Program-made: the position numbers and the translations under genes
Shown: positions 22,643-33,827 of the stretch, piece after piece
Position numbering within the stretch: position 1 is the first letter of the stretch
Layout of the letters: the number at the start of each line of letters is the position of its first letter
The notes under the pieces: model-generated
Database searches by the model: none
The model's input: the letters and a program-made list of their open reading frames with translations, nothing else
What the model was told of the DNA's origin: nothing
Assembly (NCBI GenBank): GCA_016584495.1
Contig: WAID01000007.1
Coordinates: 3,644,001 to 3,708,000 of the forward strand
Source of the DNA: Celoporthe dispersa
Lineage: Eukaryota; Ascomycota; Sordariomycetes; Diaporthales; Cryphonectriaceae
Reading direction: 5' to 3'
DNA length: 64,000 nucleotides

Positions 22643-23215
22643 CCAATGAATACAGAGAAGGAGGGATTCATTTTATTTATTTTCTCTCGAAAGGGGACTC
22701 AAGACCCAGGTATATGTCATGACTTGCCGTTGTTCAGACTGAAAGACTCTATCCTTTTATAGAATGCTCGGTTCTGAATTCTAAGCATGCTAGAGTAAAC
22801 GTCCTCTTCTCCATACAGTTCTATCGAAGCCACGGCTGTTGTCGGCACTAGGACACGGCGCCGTCACATATACATACACCTCGATTCGTTATGTCTTATC
22901 ATGATTATGCTCGGTCTCGTCTTCTTCAAATGCAAGGAAAGACAACGACATTTTTTTTAAGAAAAAAGAAATAATTATTCCATTACTTCTCTACATAATT
23001 GTATGCATTCTTTAACGACACACTTGTGTCTGCCATGTTTTGCAAGATCCGCGCAGCCAGGATTTCAGCGGCATGATATTACCGCGCACATGTCGAATTC
23101 TTCCGTATGCTTCTGATTTGTCACAAGTACAGACCAAAGCCTCGAGAAAGTAACGCAGAGGAACATCTGTCCAGGGTAGTACTGTTGAGAGCACGTCTTG
23201 CTGACCAGGGAAGCA
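22643..23215. other. Convergent 3' spacer
   Basis: About 570 nt of AT-richer 3' flanking DNA between the sugar porter and the GT2 gene. No gene seen. Confidence 0.6.
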
Positions 23216-25486
23216 TTACCAGTTGCAGAACAAGAAGCGGTGTGAGATGTAGAAGTTGTAAAGGTTCAGCACAATGAGCGGAATAGGGTTGTACCACGGA
23301 AACCCATGCAGGAGCCGATAGGTGACAGCGCTGAACATGCCGCCCAGGATGAGAATCGTCCAGATGCAGCACAGGATCCGCATGTTGCGGTACTTGTTGC
23401 TCCTGTGGGCCTTGGCGTCGCCGGAGGCAGCCCACAGGAGCTCGATTCCGAAGAGCCGGTCCTTGATGGCGGTCAGGTAGGCGTACGACTGTATCAGCAT
23501 GATGTGCTGCACGTTCATGCCGTAGGAGGCCCTGGCCCAGAAGCGGAAGACGAGCAGGCCGTAGGCGATCGAGGGGATGGCGAAGGCGAGGTTGTAGTAC
23601 TTGAACCATTCGGGACGGAACCACAGCAGCAGGATGCCCGGGACCGGGGAGATGAAGATGCCGAGAGAGACGGCAGAGTAGTAGAGGAAGCCTGGGAGAT
23701 TTACAGCACACCACATGGTCAGTAAGCTTCCTTACCCTTGAACGGAGGACCGAGTCCCTGCTCGCCAAGGCTACTACATACCGCATAAATAGCAGATCTT
23801 CTGCATCAAGGTCAGGTTCGACACCCAGAAGTGTCCGTTGGTGAGGAGGGTAGTGCTGCCACGGGCCCACCGCATCTGCTGCGAGAAGAAGGACCTGGGC
23901 GTAGGCGGACAGACGCCGGTTGCGAGACAGAGAGGGATGTAGCGGACCTTCCAGCCCCTGTCGACGGCACCGAAGCTAGGTGATAAGAAAAGGACAAGGA
24001 CTGTCAGCAATGCAGGTCGTCACAGGAACTCATCTCTTGTCAGAGCCGATTGACTTACCCAGTGTGCACATCCTCGGAGAATCCAATCTCGGCCGTACCG
24101 CCGACTTCCTCCAGGGCGGCTCGTCGGTACATAGCATTGCTACCGACACAGATGCTCGCGCCCCAGCGGTCCCGGTTGACCTGCACCACGCGGTAGAAGA
24201 GCTCCTGCGTGGCCCCGGCACCCTGCTCGACCCACGTCTGCTCGTCCGTGACGCGGAAGAACTGGGGGCTCTGCACGATGGCGGTCTTGTCATCGTCGAG
24301 GTGCTCGACTATCAGCTCGCGGAGGAAGTCCGGGCGGGGGCAGAAGTCAGCGTCAAAGATGACGAAGAAGTCTCCGTCGGTTCTCGCGAACGCCCATCGC
24401 AGGTTGCCTGCCTTCTTCAGGCGGGGCCGGTCGTCTCGTACGATGTAGCCGAAGCCGTACTGCTCCGCCAGGCTACGTACTGCGTCCTTTGCGCCGTCGT
24501 CGAGGACGTGCACCTTGATCTTGCTCGCAGGCCAGTCGAGCCGGGCGACGTGGCGCCAGGTGTTGTCGAGAATCTCGAGCTCCTCGGCACAGACAGGCAG
24601 GAAGACGTCGACGCTGGGGGCCGTCTCCTCGGTGATAGGGTGCTGTGCGATGCGTTGCTGGTGCGCCTCGTAGTCCCAGTCCCTGCCAACGATGCCGACC
24701 ATGTAGCTGATGAGGAGGTAGATGTTGAGGCAGGCAACAAACACACCGTACCAGTAGAAAGGGGCGGCGCAGAGGGAGAACAGCCACATGCCCGCCCCGA
24801 GAGAGAGGAAGGAGAATATGCCAAAGACATACAAGGGGATGCGGTTAGTATGCAGGTAAGACAGTTTCTCGTCATCGGTAGGGCAGCTCGGCAGGACGAG
24901 AGGAGGCTCCTGAACGGGACAGTACGTCTGGCGGATCCAGTCATGTACCAGCCTGAAGGGATTTCGGGATTTGCGCTCGGGCTCGTGCTGTGAGACGCCG
25001 GCTTGTCGAGAGTCGTGTGCCTCCTGTTCGTCCTTGGTGGTAACAACGCCTCGGTCTGAACCGGATTCTGGATCGGTATCTAGAGCATTGGCCAGCTTCT
25101 CGTTCTGGGCTTCACCCTCGTGATCTGCTTGTGGTTGAATCATAGGTGTAGGCACTGCTGGGGTCTTGAGGTAGTGAGTAGACTGATTCAAGCCTGAGGA
25201 GGATGGCATACTGACAATCTCGAGATCGTCTGGATGAGCTGGCTCAGGCGAGCCTTGGTGAGAACCAGGACGGGCCAGCTGCATGGGGACAGCATCAGTC
25301 ACCACTGGGTCATCAGAGGCCTAGAGGTAGTTAGTGATAGCCGTAATGATGCAGGAAATATCAGGACCTTACCACAGAGCTGGTTGATGGGACACTGGTC
25401 TGGGAACCCGATGAGCCTTCATACTCAGAGGCCTCAAATGGGTCTATGATGTGACCAGGAGGACTTGAGGGAGGTGGTGAAGTCAT
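23216..25486 (-). CDS. Processive family-2 glycosyltransferase, cellulose-synthase-like (candidate beta-glucan synthase)
   Basis: Four exons: 25486-25373, 25320-24059, 23975-23782, 23691-23216; 681 residues. A disordered cytosolic N-tail (1 to about 165) is followed by two membrane helices (about 201-221 and 227-250), a cytosolic GT-A domain, and four or five C-terminal helices, the BcsA/CESA topology. The D,D,D,QxxRW signature is complete: DDG (312-314), FDADFCP (360-366), SED (453-455) and QQMRW (491-495). VQSPQFF and CVGSNAMYRR match the acceptor and gating elements of cellulose synthases. Such enzymes polymerise UDP-sugars and extrude the chain through the membrane. Fungal relatives include Tft1 of Aspergillus fumigatus, tied to mixed-linkage (1,3;1,4)-beta-glucan. 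Product here is inferred as beta-glucan, not proven. Its neighbour on the same strand is a surface GH12 endoglucanase. Confidence 0.92.
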
Positions 25487-26682
25487 GTTTGCACAGCTGA
25501 GGACAACTCAGGACTGAGAAAAGAAACTGTGTGGTCGAGGAATGTGCAGTAGAGAAGAGGAAAAGAAAAACAGAAGGGAGAGTTGTGAGATCGAAAGTCT
25601 GTTATGAAGTGGTAGATTGTTGATGTGCGATATCGATAGAGGCTTGGTAAAGTCACAATTCAAAAATGCTTCAGTACCAGGGCTATGAAAAGACTTGTTG
25701 GGTCTCTAAACGTGACCAACAGTGAAAGGGGTGACGTGAAGGAATGAAATGTGGGCTTATCACCACATGAGTGAATGCCCATGAATGAGGAAATCAAGCG
25801 GCATTTACCCAACACCATAAACACCTTACTGGGCAAGAATCAAAGGAAGGACAGAGAGTTTATCAGACGAGATCTCAGATGTCAATTGGAATATGATGAT
25901 TGGGAAAGAAAACAAAGTAAATTTAGTCCCAGGTCCCACTACATACTTCACAGTACCTCCCACGAGCTAGACTATACAGAACTGTTGTTAGCCTTTAGCA
26001 CTGTCATATCACTGTTTACTTGTTTCCTAGTGATGAGAGGTCCTAGAGACTAAACGCTACTTGAAGATATCACATTCTCTATCTGCTTCCAAGACCCTAC
26101 GTGCGGATTCTTCAACTTCCGAGTCCGTCAAAGAAGAATATTCCCTACACCGTACTGCGCCACCACTAACGTAGATAGGGCATCTAGAAGCATATTCGGT
26201 ACACGAGCAAGTCAGAAACGCACGAGCTACAAAAGTCGGGCTCGGGAAGTGGCATGATGCTGAAAGCCATCCTGGGTGCTAGCTTTGACGGTACGAGAAG
26301 GGAAGACAAGCTCAACGACGGCTCCGTTACTGGAGGATGTAGGGAGATACGAGAGAAGTAGCGGTCGGACTGTGCATGTTCCAGGTGGGTGAGGCTGATG
26401 CGCGTGTCGGGGTGAACAAGCGCGGTGAGCTCAAGCCAGCGGGCAGATGTAATTAGAGGAAGCATTGAAATGAGTATTCGGGACAATCTATACGGTGACA
26501 ACGTATTGGTACAGAGGAAAGGGGTGGAGAAAGAAAAAAAAAAACAGGAAAAGAAATAAGAATAAGCCACCATGGCTTGCAGTGACCATGATGAAACGGG
26601 TGCTAATGTAGACCACGAGGTCTAGAGGGACTCCAGATTCGAATCAACCAAGCATAACTACCGGAGCTGAAAGCCACCCGCC
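25487..26682. other. Spacer between GT2 and GH12 genes
   Basis: About 1.2 kb, AT-richer than the flanking genes. It should contain the GT2 promoter, read leftward. Small open frames occur (for example 25775-26053 on the + strand) without gene-like features. Confidence 0.55.
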
Positions 26683-28327
26683 TTAGCTAGTAACCACAAG
26701 GGCGCAGAACACGGAGAACAACGCCATGTACAGCCCGACTGATCCCGCTCTCGCCCTGACCGCCTGGCCCTCCTTCGATTTCCCGCTGCTCTGTGGGCTC
26801 GCCGGGCCTGTGGGGCTACCCGCGCAACTCTCGCCTATGGGATTCAGTTCAAACTCGGGCGGTTCTCCTTCCCACATCTCCATGGTGAAACTTTCCGCGC
26901 TGAATGTCACGTTGGCCTCCGAGTGATAAGCCTCGGAGCCGAACTCGACCAGCCCGAGGCAGGCGCTGGCAGCCACCAGCTTGTTGCGCCAAAGGTACTG
27001 CAGCAAGGGCGAGATGTCCTCGTCGAAGCTCGTCTCGTCGGCTGGTGACACCCAGGTGAAGACACTGGTACCTCGGGAGTTTTGACCCACATAAAGCGTG
27101 CTGTAACGGTGTTTCTGATTAGCTCATGTTGCGGGACAGTGTGTTGAGGTGACGGAGATGCTGTGTGACGGGTGACACAAGTAGTCCACCGCGAGGGCAG
27201 TGAGAGCCGAGACTATTGCACCTTGCAGGAGATGCTTGGCCGATGTCTAGTCAGGTACACGCGAGGGTGTATGCGGAGGGACATGACCATAATGATGAAA
27301 AAAAGGGGGGGTAGGACCAAAAAAAGAAAGGAAAAGGAGGACAGCGACCAGCTAGACTGGGCTGAGGTGGAGGGTTGCCTGAGATCTGGCCGGGATGGCT
27401 GCAGAGGAGCAAGGGCTGAGAAGAGTCCAACTCACAAATTGTAACTTCCCAGCTGCTGCGCGTAACAGGTGGCGTTGTTGGTGTCGTATCCCAGCGGGTA
27501 GGGATCACCAACACGGCCTATCCAGATCATCATCTCGTAGGCCGCGTCGGTGGCGGACGCAGAATTTTCCTTGTCCAAGTCGAGGAACATATCGAAGGCG
27601 ACGTTGGCCTTGGCTCCGACCTTGTCCAGCCCGCTCGTGTCGACGCCAGCCTGCGCCATCGCGTCACGAGCCGTCGAGACCGTCCCCGGGGACATGGCCC
27701 ATCCTGCAGCCAAGCGAAGCCCCGAGATGTTTGACAGGGGCAGAGGTAGACTGTCCGAAGAAAAGGCGACGTGGGGGTATGAATGGACGGTGTCGGCATT
27801 GACCGGCCAGTGCCAAGTGGCGTCGAATCCAGCGAGGGCAGTCGAGTTTCCGTTGATGACCTGATATACGAGACACATTGGTCTCTTGTTAGCTCATATG
27901 ATCTAGCTTGCTTTTTTTCCCCTTCTCGCCAAGAAAAAAAGTGTCTCGCAGGCCGTGAAACATTCTTTTTTTGGTTCCGGTCCTGTGCTGGAGGTAATAT
28001 TGGAACTTACGGATAAACATTGAAACCCGACACCTTCCGGGTTCCAAGCATCAGAGCTGTCTAAGACGTCATGGTGAGCTTTACCTGAGAATCTAGTTGC
28101 GCGAAAACAAGAGAGAGCGTTGTTGGCAGGGAGTGAGCTTGCTTACACGAGAAGCCAGAACCGCCTGCATACGCATTCTGGCCACATATGGTGGCGTCGT
28201 AGCCATTAGATGGCTGCGAAGCGGAGTCTTCTGATGACGAGAGGGACTGTGACCTGCTGCTGGCCTTTGCGCCACAGAGACAAAGAAGGAAGCTGGTGGC
28301 AGTGGCCATGAAGGGAGAAGACCTCAT
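26683..28327 (-). CDS. GH12 endo-beta-1,4-glucanase/xyloglucanase with hydrophobic, GPI-like C-terminus
   Basis: Four exons: 28327-28147, 28060-28011, 27860-27436, 27100-26683; 357 residues. The signal peptide is near 1-23 (MRSSPFMATATSFLLCLCGA). The GH12 jelly-roll core follows: SSDAWNPEGVGFQC, DATWHW, ANVAFDMFLD, and YEMMIWIGRVGDPYPLG with the nucleophile Glu. Then come FTLYVGQN and LVEFGSEAYH with the acid/base Glu. GH12 enzymes retain configuration and cleave beta-1,4-glucan, mixed-linkage glucan or xyloglucan. Typical members are about 240 residues. This one adds a Ser/Pro/Gly stretch and a terminal hydrophobic segment (SVGLYMALFSVFCALVVTS), as in GPI-anchored wall proteins. An alternative acceptor 24 nt upstream of 28060 also keeps the frame. 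Same strand as and upstream of the GT2 gene, divergent from UDP-glucose dehydrogenase. Confidence 0.88.
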
Positions 28328-30189
28328 GTTGGGCAGGTCCCAGGTCAAGGCTGAACGAAAGATTGATCTGGAGAGGATCAGAAGATCAGGTTCCAATATT
28401 TTGTCAGGCGGCTTCAACGTGCAGAAAATACGTGGCGATAGGTTGCTGAGAGCGGCTGACACGCTGCAGATACGATACTCAAATGTAGGCCCGCGCGGAC
28501 GAAATACGAGAAAAGAGCGGTCATTGAACCTCAGCTACTTATCAGTGGTGGAGGTACGAACTCTGTGTCCTGGTCTCTGCGATGAAGCTGGAAACTGTCC
28601 ATTTCACTAATATGTACCTGAGCTGTGAGAAACTTGGAAGGCTAACAACTAGTAACAGGATATGAATGACGTTTGGCACTGTGAAGTATTAAACACGAGT
28701 GGTAATAGATCCTTCCACGCAGTAGCCTTCGGAGATGGTCTCAGAGGCATTAGGACAAGTCCAGGTCGTATCACATTAGGGTGTTATGGTGCGAGGCTCT
28801 TCAGTCCAATCAATTTAGACTGAGCCACAGAGACTCTCCTTGTACGATACACATGGTAGAGGGCGGCATGCCGCTTACCAGTCCATTATTACTACTGCGT
28901 GGCGTTTATTCCCCCAAGGTCATCCGAACGAGTTTATACCAAGCAAGAGTCAACCTTCCCCAACCCCTTATCTACGCTGGCGTTCGTGGCGGCAGATCTC
29001 TAGTGTCGTGCGGTACAGTCTGCATAGTATGTTGTACTCGATGCATCTTATTTTCGTGCCTTGCATTGAGAATCAGCTCTAGGCTCTAGCTGCCATCTTT
29101 AGGTTTGAGACGGGTCGGTCACTGAGCTGCCCGGTGCCCCTGAACCTAGCTCACATCAGGTGCGGTCCAGCTCAGGAGAAGGCCTCGGGCTTTTCTCTCG
29201 AAGCTGGAGTTCCACTAGGATGAAGGGGGTGGGTGACGGATATACAGGTACACTCGTTGATTGCCAATCCGCTTGGCTGAACTGAGATTCTAATTCTAGA
29301 CCACTCACCGCCCAAGGCTTCCGCTGGGTTGGCTAAACCTTCCCTTGTGAGCCTCCACAGTAGTCCTGTAAATCCGTGTATTGGTCAAGGCTAGCATATA
29401 GTTTCATTAGGACTGTATGTTTTGAAAAGGGAGGACATTTTGAGACTAGCTGAGGATCATTTCTACCTCGCAAACTCGTCACACAGCTCACACTGCTCTG
29501 GCGTCTACATTTGGTTTCAAACACGAGCAAAGATCACTAAAGTGAATTCAGATATGCTAGTTGTTGGTACATGTACAATACGCAGATACATAGACAGGAA
29601 AGACAGGCTTATCTCCCATGGAATGAATAGTGATATGAGTATTCTAGTATACGATGGTAGTAGGACAGCAGTGCTATGCCGTTCAAGTCTTTGTTAGCCC
29701 ATTGTCAAGATTCAAGAGCAATGTTTTTGTCACATTGAAGGATGCTCACTTGCATGTAAACTGTCCATCTTGTGAAAAGAACAAGCAGCCACCAGCCCAG
29801 GTACTGGTTCACTCGTTGGTCACGCCCAAGCAGATATACATTCAAAAGCATGGACTGTCAGGTTGTATAGAAGAAGATGATTGTGTCTAGTTCAACACAC
29901 ACATCCCATAATCTCAGTTCATCAAGCCAGCTTTCCATTTTACCTGCCACTAGTGAAAGCACAGCTGCCCTACAGTACACACATAATTAACAGTCCTTCT
30001 GCTGCCTGATAGATCACACGACAGCTGGAACAGTCGGAATCTGATCATCGACCACCTGCAGATTTAAGACTCGGAGTTTTTCGCCTGTCGACCTACCACA
30101 AGGAGCTTTTTGTTTTCTTGTCTGTAGTCATTTCGTCTTTGATTCCTTGTCTTCTCAAAGCCTAACCGAGTCCTTCCCACATTTTGACC
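28328..30189. other. Shared divergent promoter region of GH12 and UDP-glucose dehydrogenase genes
   Basis: About 1.9 kb with no supportable gene. The part from 28600 to 29950 is AT-richer. A C/T-rich leader (30070-30189) precedes the dehydrogenase start. Confidence 0.55.
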
Positions 30190-32421
30190 ATGGCAGCGTT
30201 TCCGTCATCGATTGACATCCCACAGATGACGCGGAACACGAGCGCAGAGCTCTCGACGGCTTCGAGCTGTTCTGCGTCGGACAACTGGGGCTCGAGTGCT
30301 GTCACGCCGTCCACTTCGTCCTCCAGCTCGCGTGTCGAGTCTCCTGAGCGCAAGACTGGTGACGGCGGAGCGACCCGACACACTCGCTCTGACACGGTCA
30401 CTGCCCTGCCATCGGCGCAGCCCGTGGAGAACATCTGCTTTGTCGGCGCAGGATTTGTTGGTAAGAGAATATACTTGACAGAACCCTGTGGGAAATTCTG
30501 GACGGCTAATAACTTGACGTGCTATATTCTAGGCGGTCCAACCGCAGCCCTGATTGCCTACCACAACCCGCACATCACAGTCAACGTAGTCGACCTCAAC
30601 GCCCAGCGCATCGCAGCGTGGAACTCGAACCACCTGCCCATCCACGAGGCCGGCCTCCCAAAGATCGTCCGTGTTGCTCGAGACGGGACCAAGCAGGCCG
30701 CAGTCACACTATCTGCGCCCGAGCCGAGCACGATCCACATCCCTACCCGGAAGCCCAACCTGTTCTTCTCATGCGATGTCAATACCTGCATCGGAGAGGC
30801 AGACATCATCTTCATCTGCGTCAACACGCCTACCAAGATGTACGGCATCGGTGCTGGTGCCAGCGCTGACCTCTGTGCTCTCGAGGCCGCCACGAGGATT
30901 ATCGCGAAGCACGCCAGGGACGGCGCCGTGGTTGTTGAGAAGAGCACAGTGCCCTGTGGAACGGCGACTATCATCTCAAACATTGTAAGTCCGCTCCCGC
31001 ATCATCTCATTCCCAAGTCTCACCTATCATGGCTGCGGCCGTACCCAAGGTCTGTTCTCCGCACAGAACTGCCATCTCTACCCGCAACATGTCTCGGGCA
31101 GACCCAAGACAAGAAGAGAGAGAATAAAATACACTGTCTGAAATTGTGGTCACCAAGACATTTTGCTGACTGCTCTGGCTCTCACTTGTGTATACAGCTC
31201 CGCCAGCACCGTCCCGAGACATCCTTCGAGGTCCTCTCCAACCCAGAATTCCTCGCCGAGGGCTCCGCCGTCGCCAACCTCACCAGCCCCGACCGCATCC
31301 TCATCGGCAGCCAGCCCAGCCACCCCGAAGGCCTCCAGGCCGCCGCGTCCCTGCAGGCCGTATACGCAGCATGGGTCCCCGCCGGCCGCATCCTGACCGT
31401 CAACACCTTCTCCTCCGAGCTGGCCAAGCTCGTCGCCAACGCGATGCTGGCGCAGCGCATCAGCAGCGTCAACGCCGTCAGCGCGCTGTGCGAGGAGCTC
31501 GGCGCCGACGTGGAGGAGGTCAGCCGCGCGCTAGGTGCGGACTCGCGGATCGGGGCCAAGTTCCTGCACGCGGGCGTTGGGTTTGGCGGGAGCTGTTTTG
31601 AGAAGGACATCCTGAGCCTTGCGTACCTGGCGCGGTGTCTGCACCTGGACGAGGTGGCAGAGTACTGGACGAGCGTGCTGGATATCAACAGATACCAGCG
31701 GGAGAGGTTCGCCAGCACGGTGATCGGCAAGCTGAACGGCACCCTGAAGAGCAAGAAGGTGGCCGTGTTTGGGTTCGCTTTCAAGGACGGCACAAACGAT
31801 ACGCGCAACAGTGTTGCTGTGCATGTCATCGAGAAGCTGGTGGCTGAGATGCCGCGAGAGGTTGCCATCTTCGACCCAGGCTGCGGCCCGGACGAGGTCG
31901 AGGAGGAGATCATGCGATTCGTGGCGGACAAGTCTGTGATGGCTCGCATTAAAGTCACCAGTGGATGGAGGGATGCAGTCGATGGCGCCTCGGCCGTCTG
32001 CATTCTGACGCAGTGGGATCAGTTCCGCGGTCCAGCGGCCATCGCCTCGAGGAGCCACACTGCGCTGATCCCAAGCAGCAACACCAGCAATCTCTCAGAC
32101 TTCCTCTGCACGCCTGGTAAGGAGTATACCGAGATGGAGATTGGTGTGCTGGAGCAGGCGGTGGCCAGCCGCGCAACTGGCAGCACTGGCGACCCCGAAG
32201 ACCCATTGGATCGCCTGCTGCCTCTACACGCATGCAGGCTGGGCTGCCCAGACTGCCAGAGGATCCTGGCATTCTCTGGTGACGATGATGTCGTCGACTG
32301 GGAGGTTGTCTCGACCATGATGGAGGATCACAGCTGGGTCTTTGACGGCCGGAACGTTGTGGATGGCCAGTACCTGAAATCACTGGGCTTCCAGGTTCAC
32401 AGCATCGGCAAGGGGCTATGA
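30190..32421 (+). CDS. UDP-glucose 6-dehydrogenase
   Basis: Three exons: 30190-30460, 30533-30984, 31198-32421; 648 residues. A Ser/Thr-rich N-tail of about 80 residues precedes the Rossmann motif VGAGFVGGPTA. Then VVEKSTVPCGTA, SNPEFLAEGSAVANLTSPDRI, and GVGFGGSCFEKD with catalytic Cys374. The UDP-binding C-domain has FAFKDGTNDTRNS, CILTQWDQF and the terminal FDGRNVVDGQYLKSLGF. The enzyme oxidises UDP-glucose to UDP-glucuronate with two NAD+ in the cytosol. Between WDQF and the terminal block lies an insert of about 75 residues carrying a Cys cluster, C587-x3-C591-P-x-C594. Both introns (72 and 213 nt) are multiples of three without stops. The spliced form is preferred because each intron has canonical GT-AG ends and interrupts conserved sequence. 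Confidence 0.92.
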   Translation: MAAFPSSIDIPQMTRNTSAELSTASSCSASDNWGSSAVTPSTSSSSSRVESPERKTGDGGATRHTRSDTVTALPSAQPVENICFVGAGFVGKRIYLTEPCGKFWTANNLTCYILGGPTAALIAYHNPHITVNVVDLNAQRIAAWNSNHLPIHEAGLPKIVRVARDGTKQAAVTLSAPEPSTIHIPTRKPNLFFSCDVNTCIGEADIIFICVNTPTKMYGIGAGASADLCALEAATRIIAKHARDGAVVVEKSTVPCGTATIISNIVSPLPHHLIPKSHLSWLRPYPRSVLRTELPSLPATCLGQTQDKKRENKIHCLKLWSPRHFADCSGSHLCIQLRQHRPETSFEVLSNPEFLAEGSAVANLTSPDRILIGSQPSHPEGLQAAASLQAVYAAWVPAGRILTVNTFSSELAKLVANAMLAQRISSVNAVSALCEELGADVEEVSRALGADSRIGAKFLHAGVGFGGSCFEKDILSLAYLARCLHLDEVAEYWTSVLDINRYQRERFASTVIGKLNGTLKSKKVAVFGFAFKDGTNDTRNSVAVHVIEKLVAEMPREVAIFDPGCGPDEVEEEIMRFVADKSVMARIKVTSGWRDAVDGASAVCILTQWDQFRGPAAIASRSHTALIPSSNTSNLSDFLCTPGKEYTEMEIGVLEQAVASRATGSTGDPEDPLDRLLPLHACRLGCPDCQRILAFSGDDDVVDWEVVSTMMEDHSWVFDGRNVVDGQYLKSLGFQVHSIGKGL

Positions 32422-33827
32422 ACATTTCCTCTAGAGTCTGTCGAGTCTCTCGCTAGCCCAGGGACCTCCGGACTGCATGTAAATAAACATTTGTCATCGT
32501 GCTCTGCCGTCACATCAGTCTCAATATCATCCCATGGGAGAATACTAACGCTCTACAACCTGTAGGAAGGAAAGTAAAGATTTCCCCGTACATAGGGTTA
32601 ACTCCTGTAAGGTAATACAGAATATGGGAGATGAAACTTTTTAGAACTATGCTGCAAGTCGTGACATTACCATGATGTATTGCCCACACCTTCGTCTACA
32701 GATGCATTTTTCTTCAACACATTCAGTTTCTGTACTCCTCAGCCCAAGAGCCAAGCTTGTGCGTGGGAACAACACAGTTCGCCCTGGCAATGTAGCATGA
32801 CTCGAATGTTTTTGTCTACAAGCTCACTTTCTTCTACCGACTGGCTTGTCTTCCTCACTCGACTGGCCGCCACTCGACCTTTAACCGCCTCCCAGCCGTG
32901 GCTTGCTCTGATGGCGATGGGTGGCCTCGCCGACCCGAGGTCGGACGGGTCCTGAACCCTCCCTGGTATCCACCGAGAAAGGCCTGATCCTCCTCTCTGC
33001 AGCAACAGGACGCGGTATTCCGCGGGAACGTGGATGTCTCTTTATTCCCAAGAGATTTTGTTTTGGAAGTTGTTGCAAGGCTTCCTAAAGACGGGGTCGT
33101 CAAGAAAGTCCTGCTCTGGGCTTGGCTGAGTGTCATCAAGCAGACCATGGAAAGTTTGCCTAGATTTATCTTTGATATCCAGCTCAGACTCTATATTTGC
33201 CCTTTGATTCTCCATCACATTTGGTAAGCGAGAACTTCTCTATTGTGCACTCTTCCCGGCTGCAGGCGGCTGATCGCTTGATCAGCAAGGCTTAGGCGGT
33301 GTCTATTCTCGCTAACTCAAAAGTGCAGGAGGCATTCAAAGACCTCAACGTCCTGGTGCCACCATTTATCTGATCTCGCGATACCAGTCACAGGAAGAAG
33401 AACATTTCTAAGACACAGACAGGGTCTAGGGGAACCGAGAGGTTGAAAGGCTTGATCCTTGATCCTAACTCCTTGTATTGTACTAGTCGAAAATACAAAA
33501 CGTCTTCTGTTTTTGTTTCAGCTGATAGCTTCTGCATGGCATGTACAGAAGGGCTAGAAAATCTCCACGAGTGTGGCCGGACCGATAAGAAAAACAAAAC
33601 AAAAACAAATAGCAAGATTCAAAATGTTTACCCTTGGCGAGAAGCCGGACCAGGCCCCCCGCTCCAGCATCTTGCGTACCGCACTCCTCACGCCGTCGTG
33701 AAACAGAGTCTAGAGAACGACAAAAGAGTGCCTGCCTCCCTCTCTCACACATGGTAAACGGACCAGCGGCGGAGCAAGGTCGAGGTCACCTTGAGCTCTC
33801 GACCGCAGCATGGTCATCGGACCTGGA
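32422..33827. other. Convergent spacer, no gene seen
   Basis: About 1.4 kb between the 3' ends of the UDP-glucose dehydrogenase and pyruvate carboxylase genes. Short open frames only. Confidence 0.6.

Noticed and set aside
23980..24993. 337-codon + strand open frame opposite the GT2 gene
   Set aside because: Antisense shadow of the catalytic domain; the minus strand carries complete GT2 motifs.
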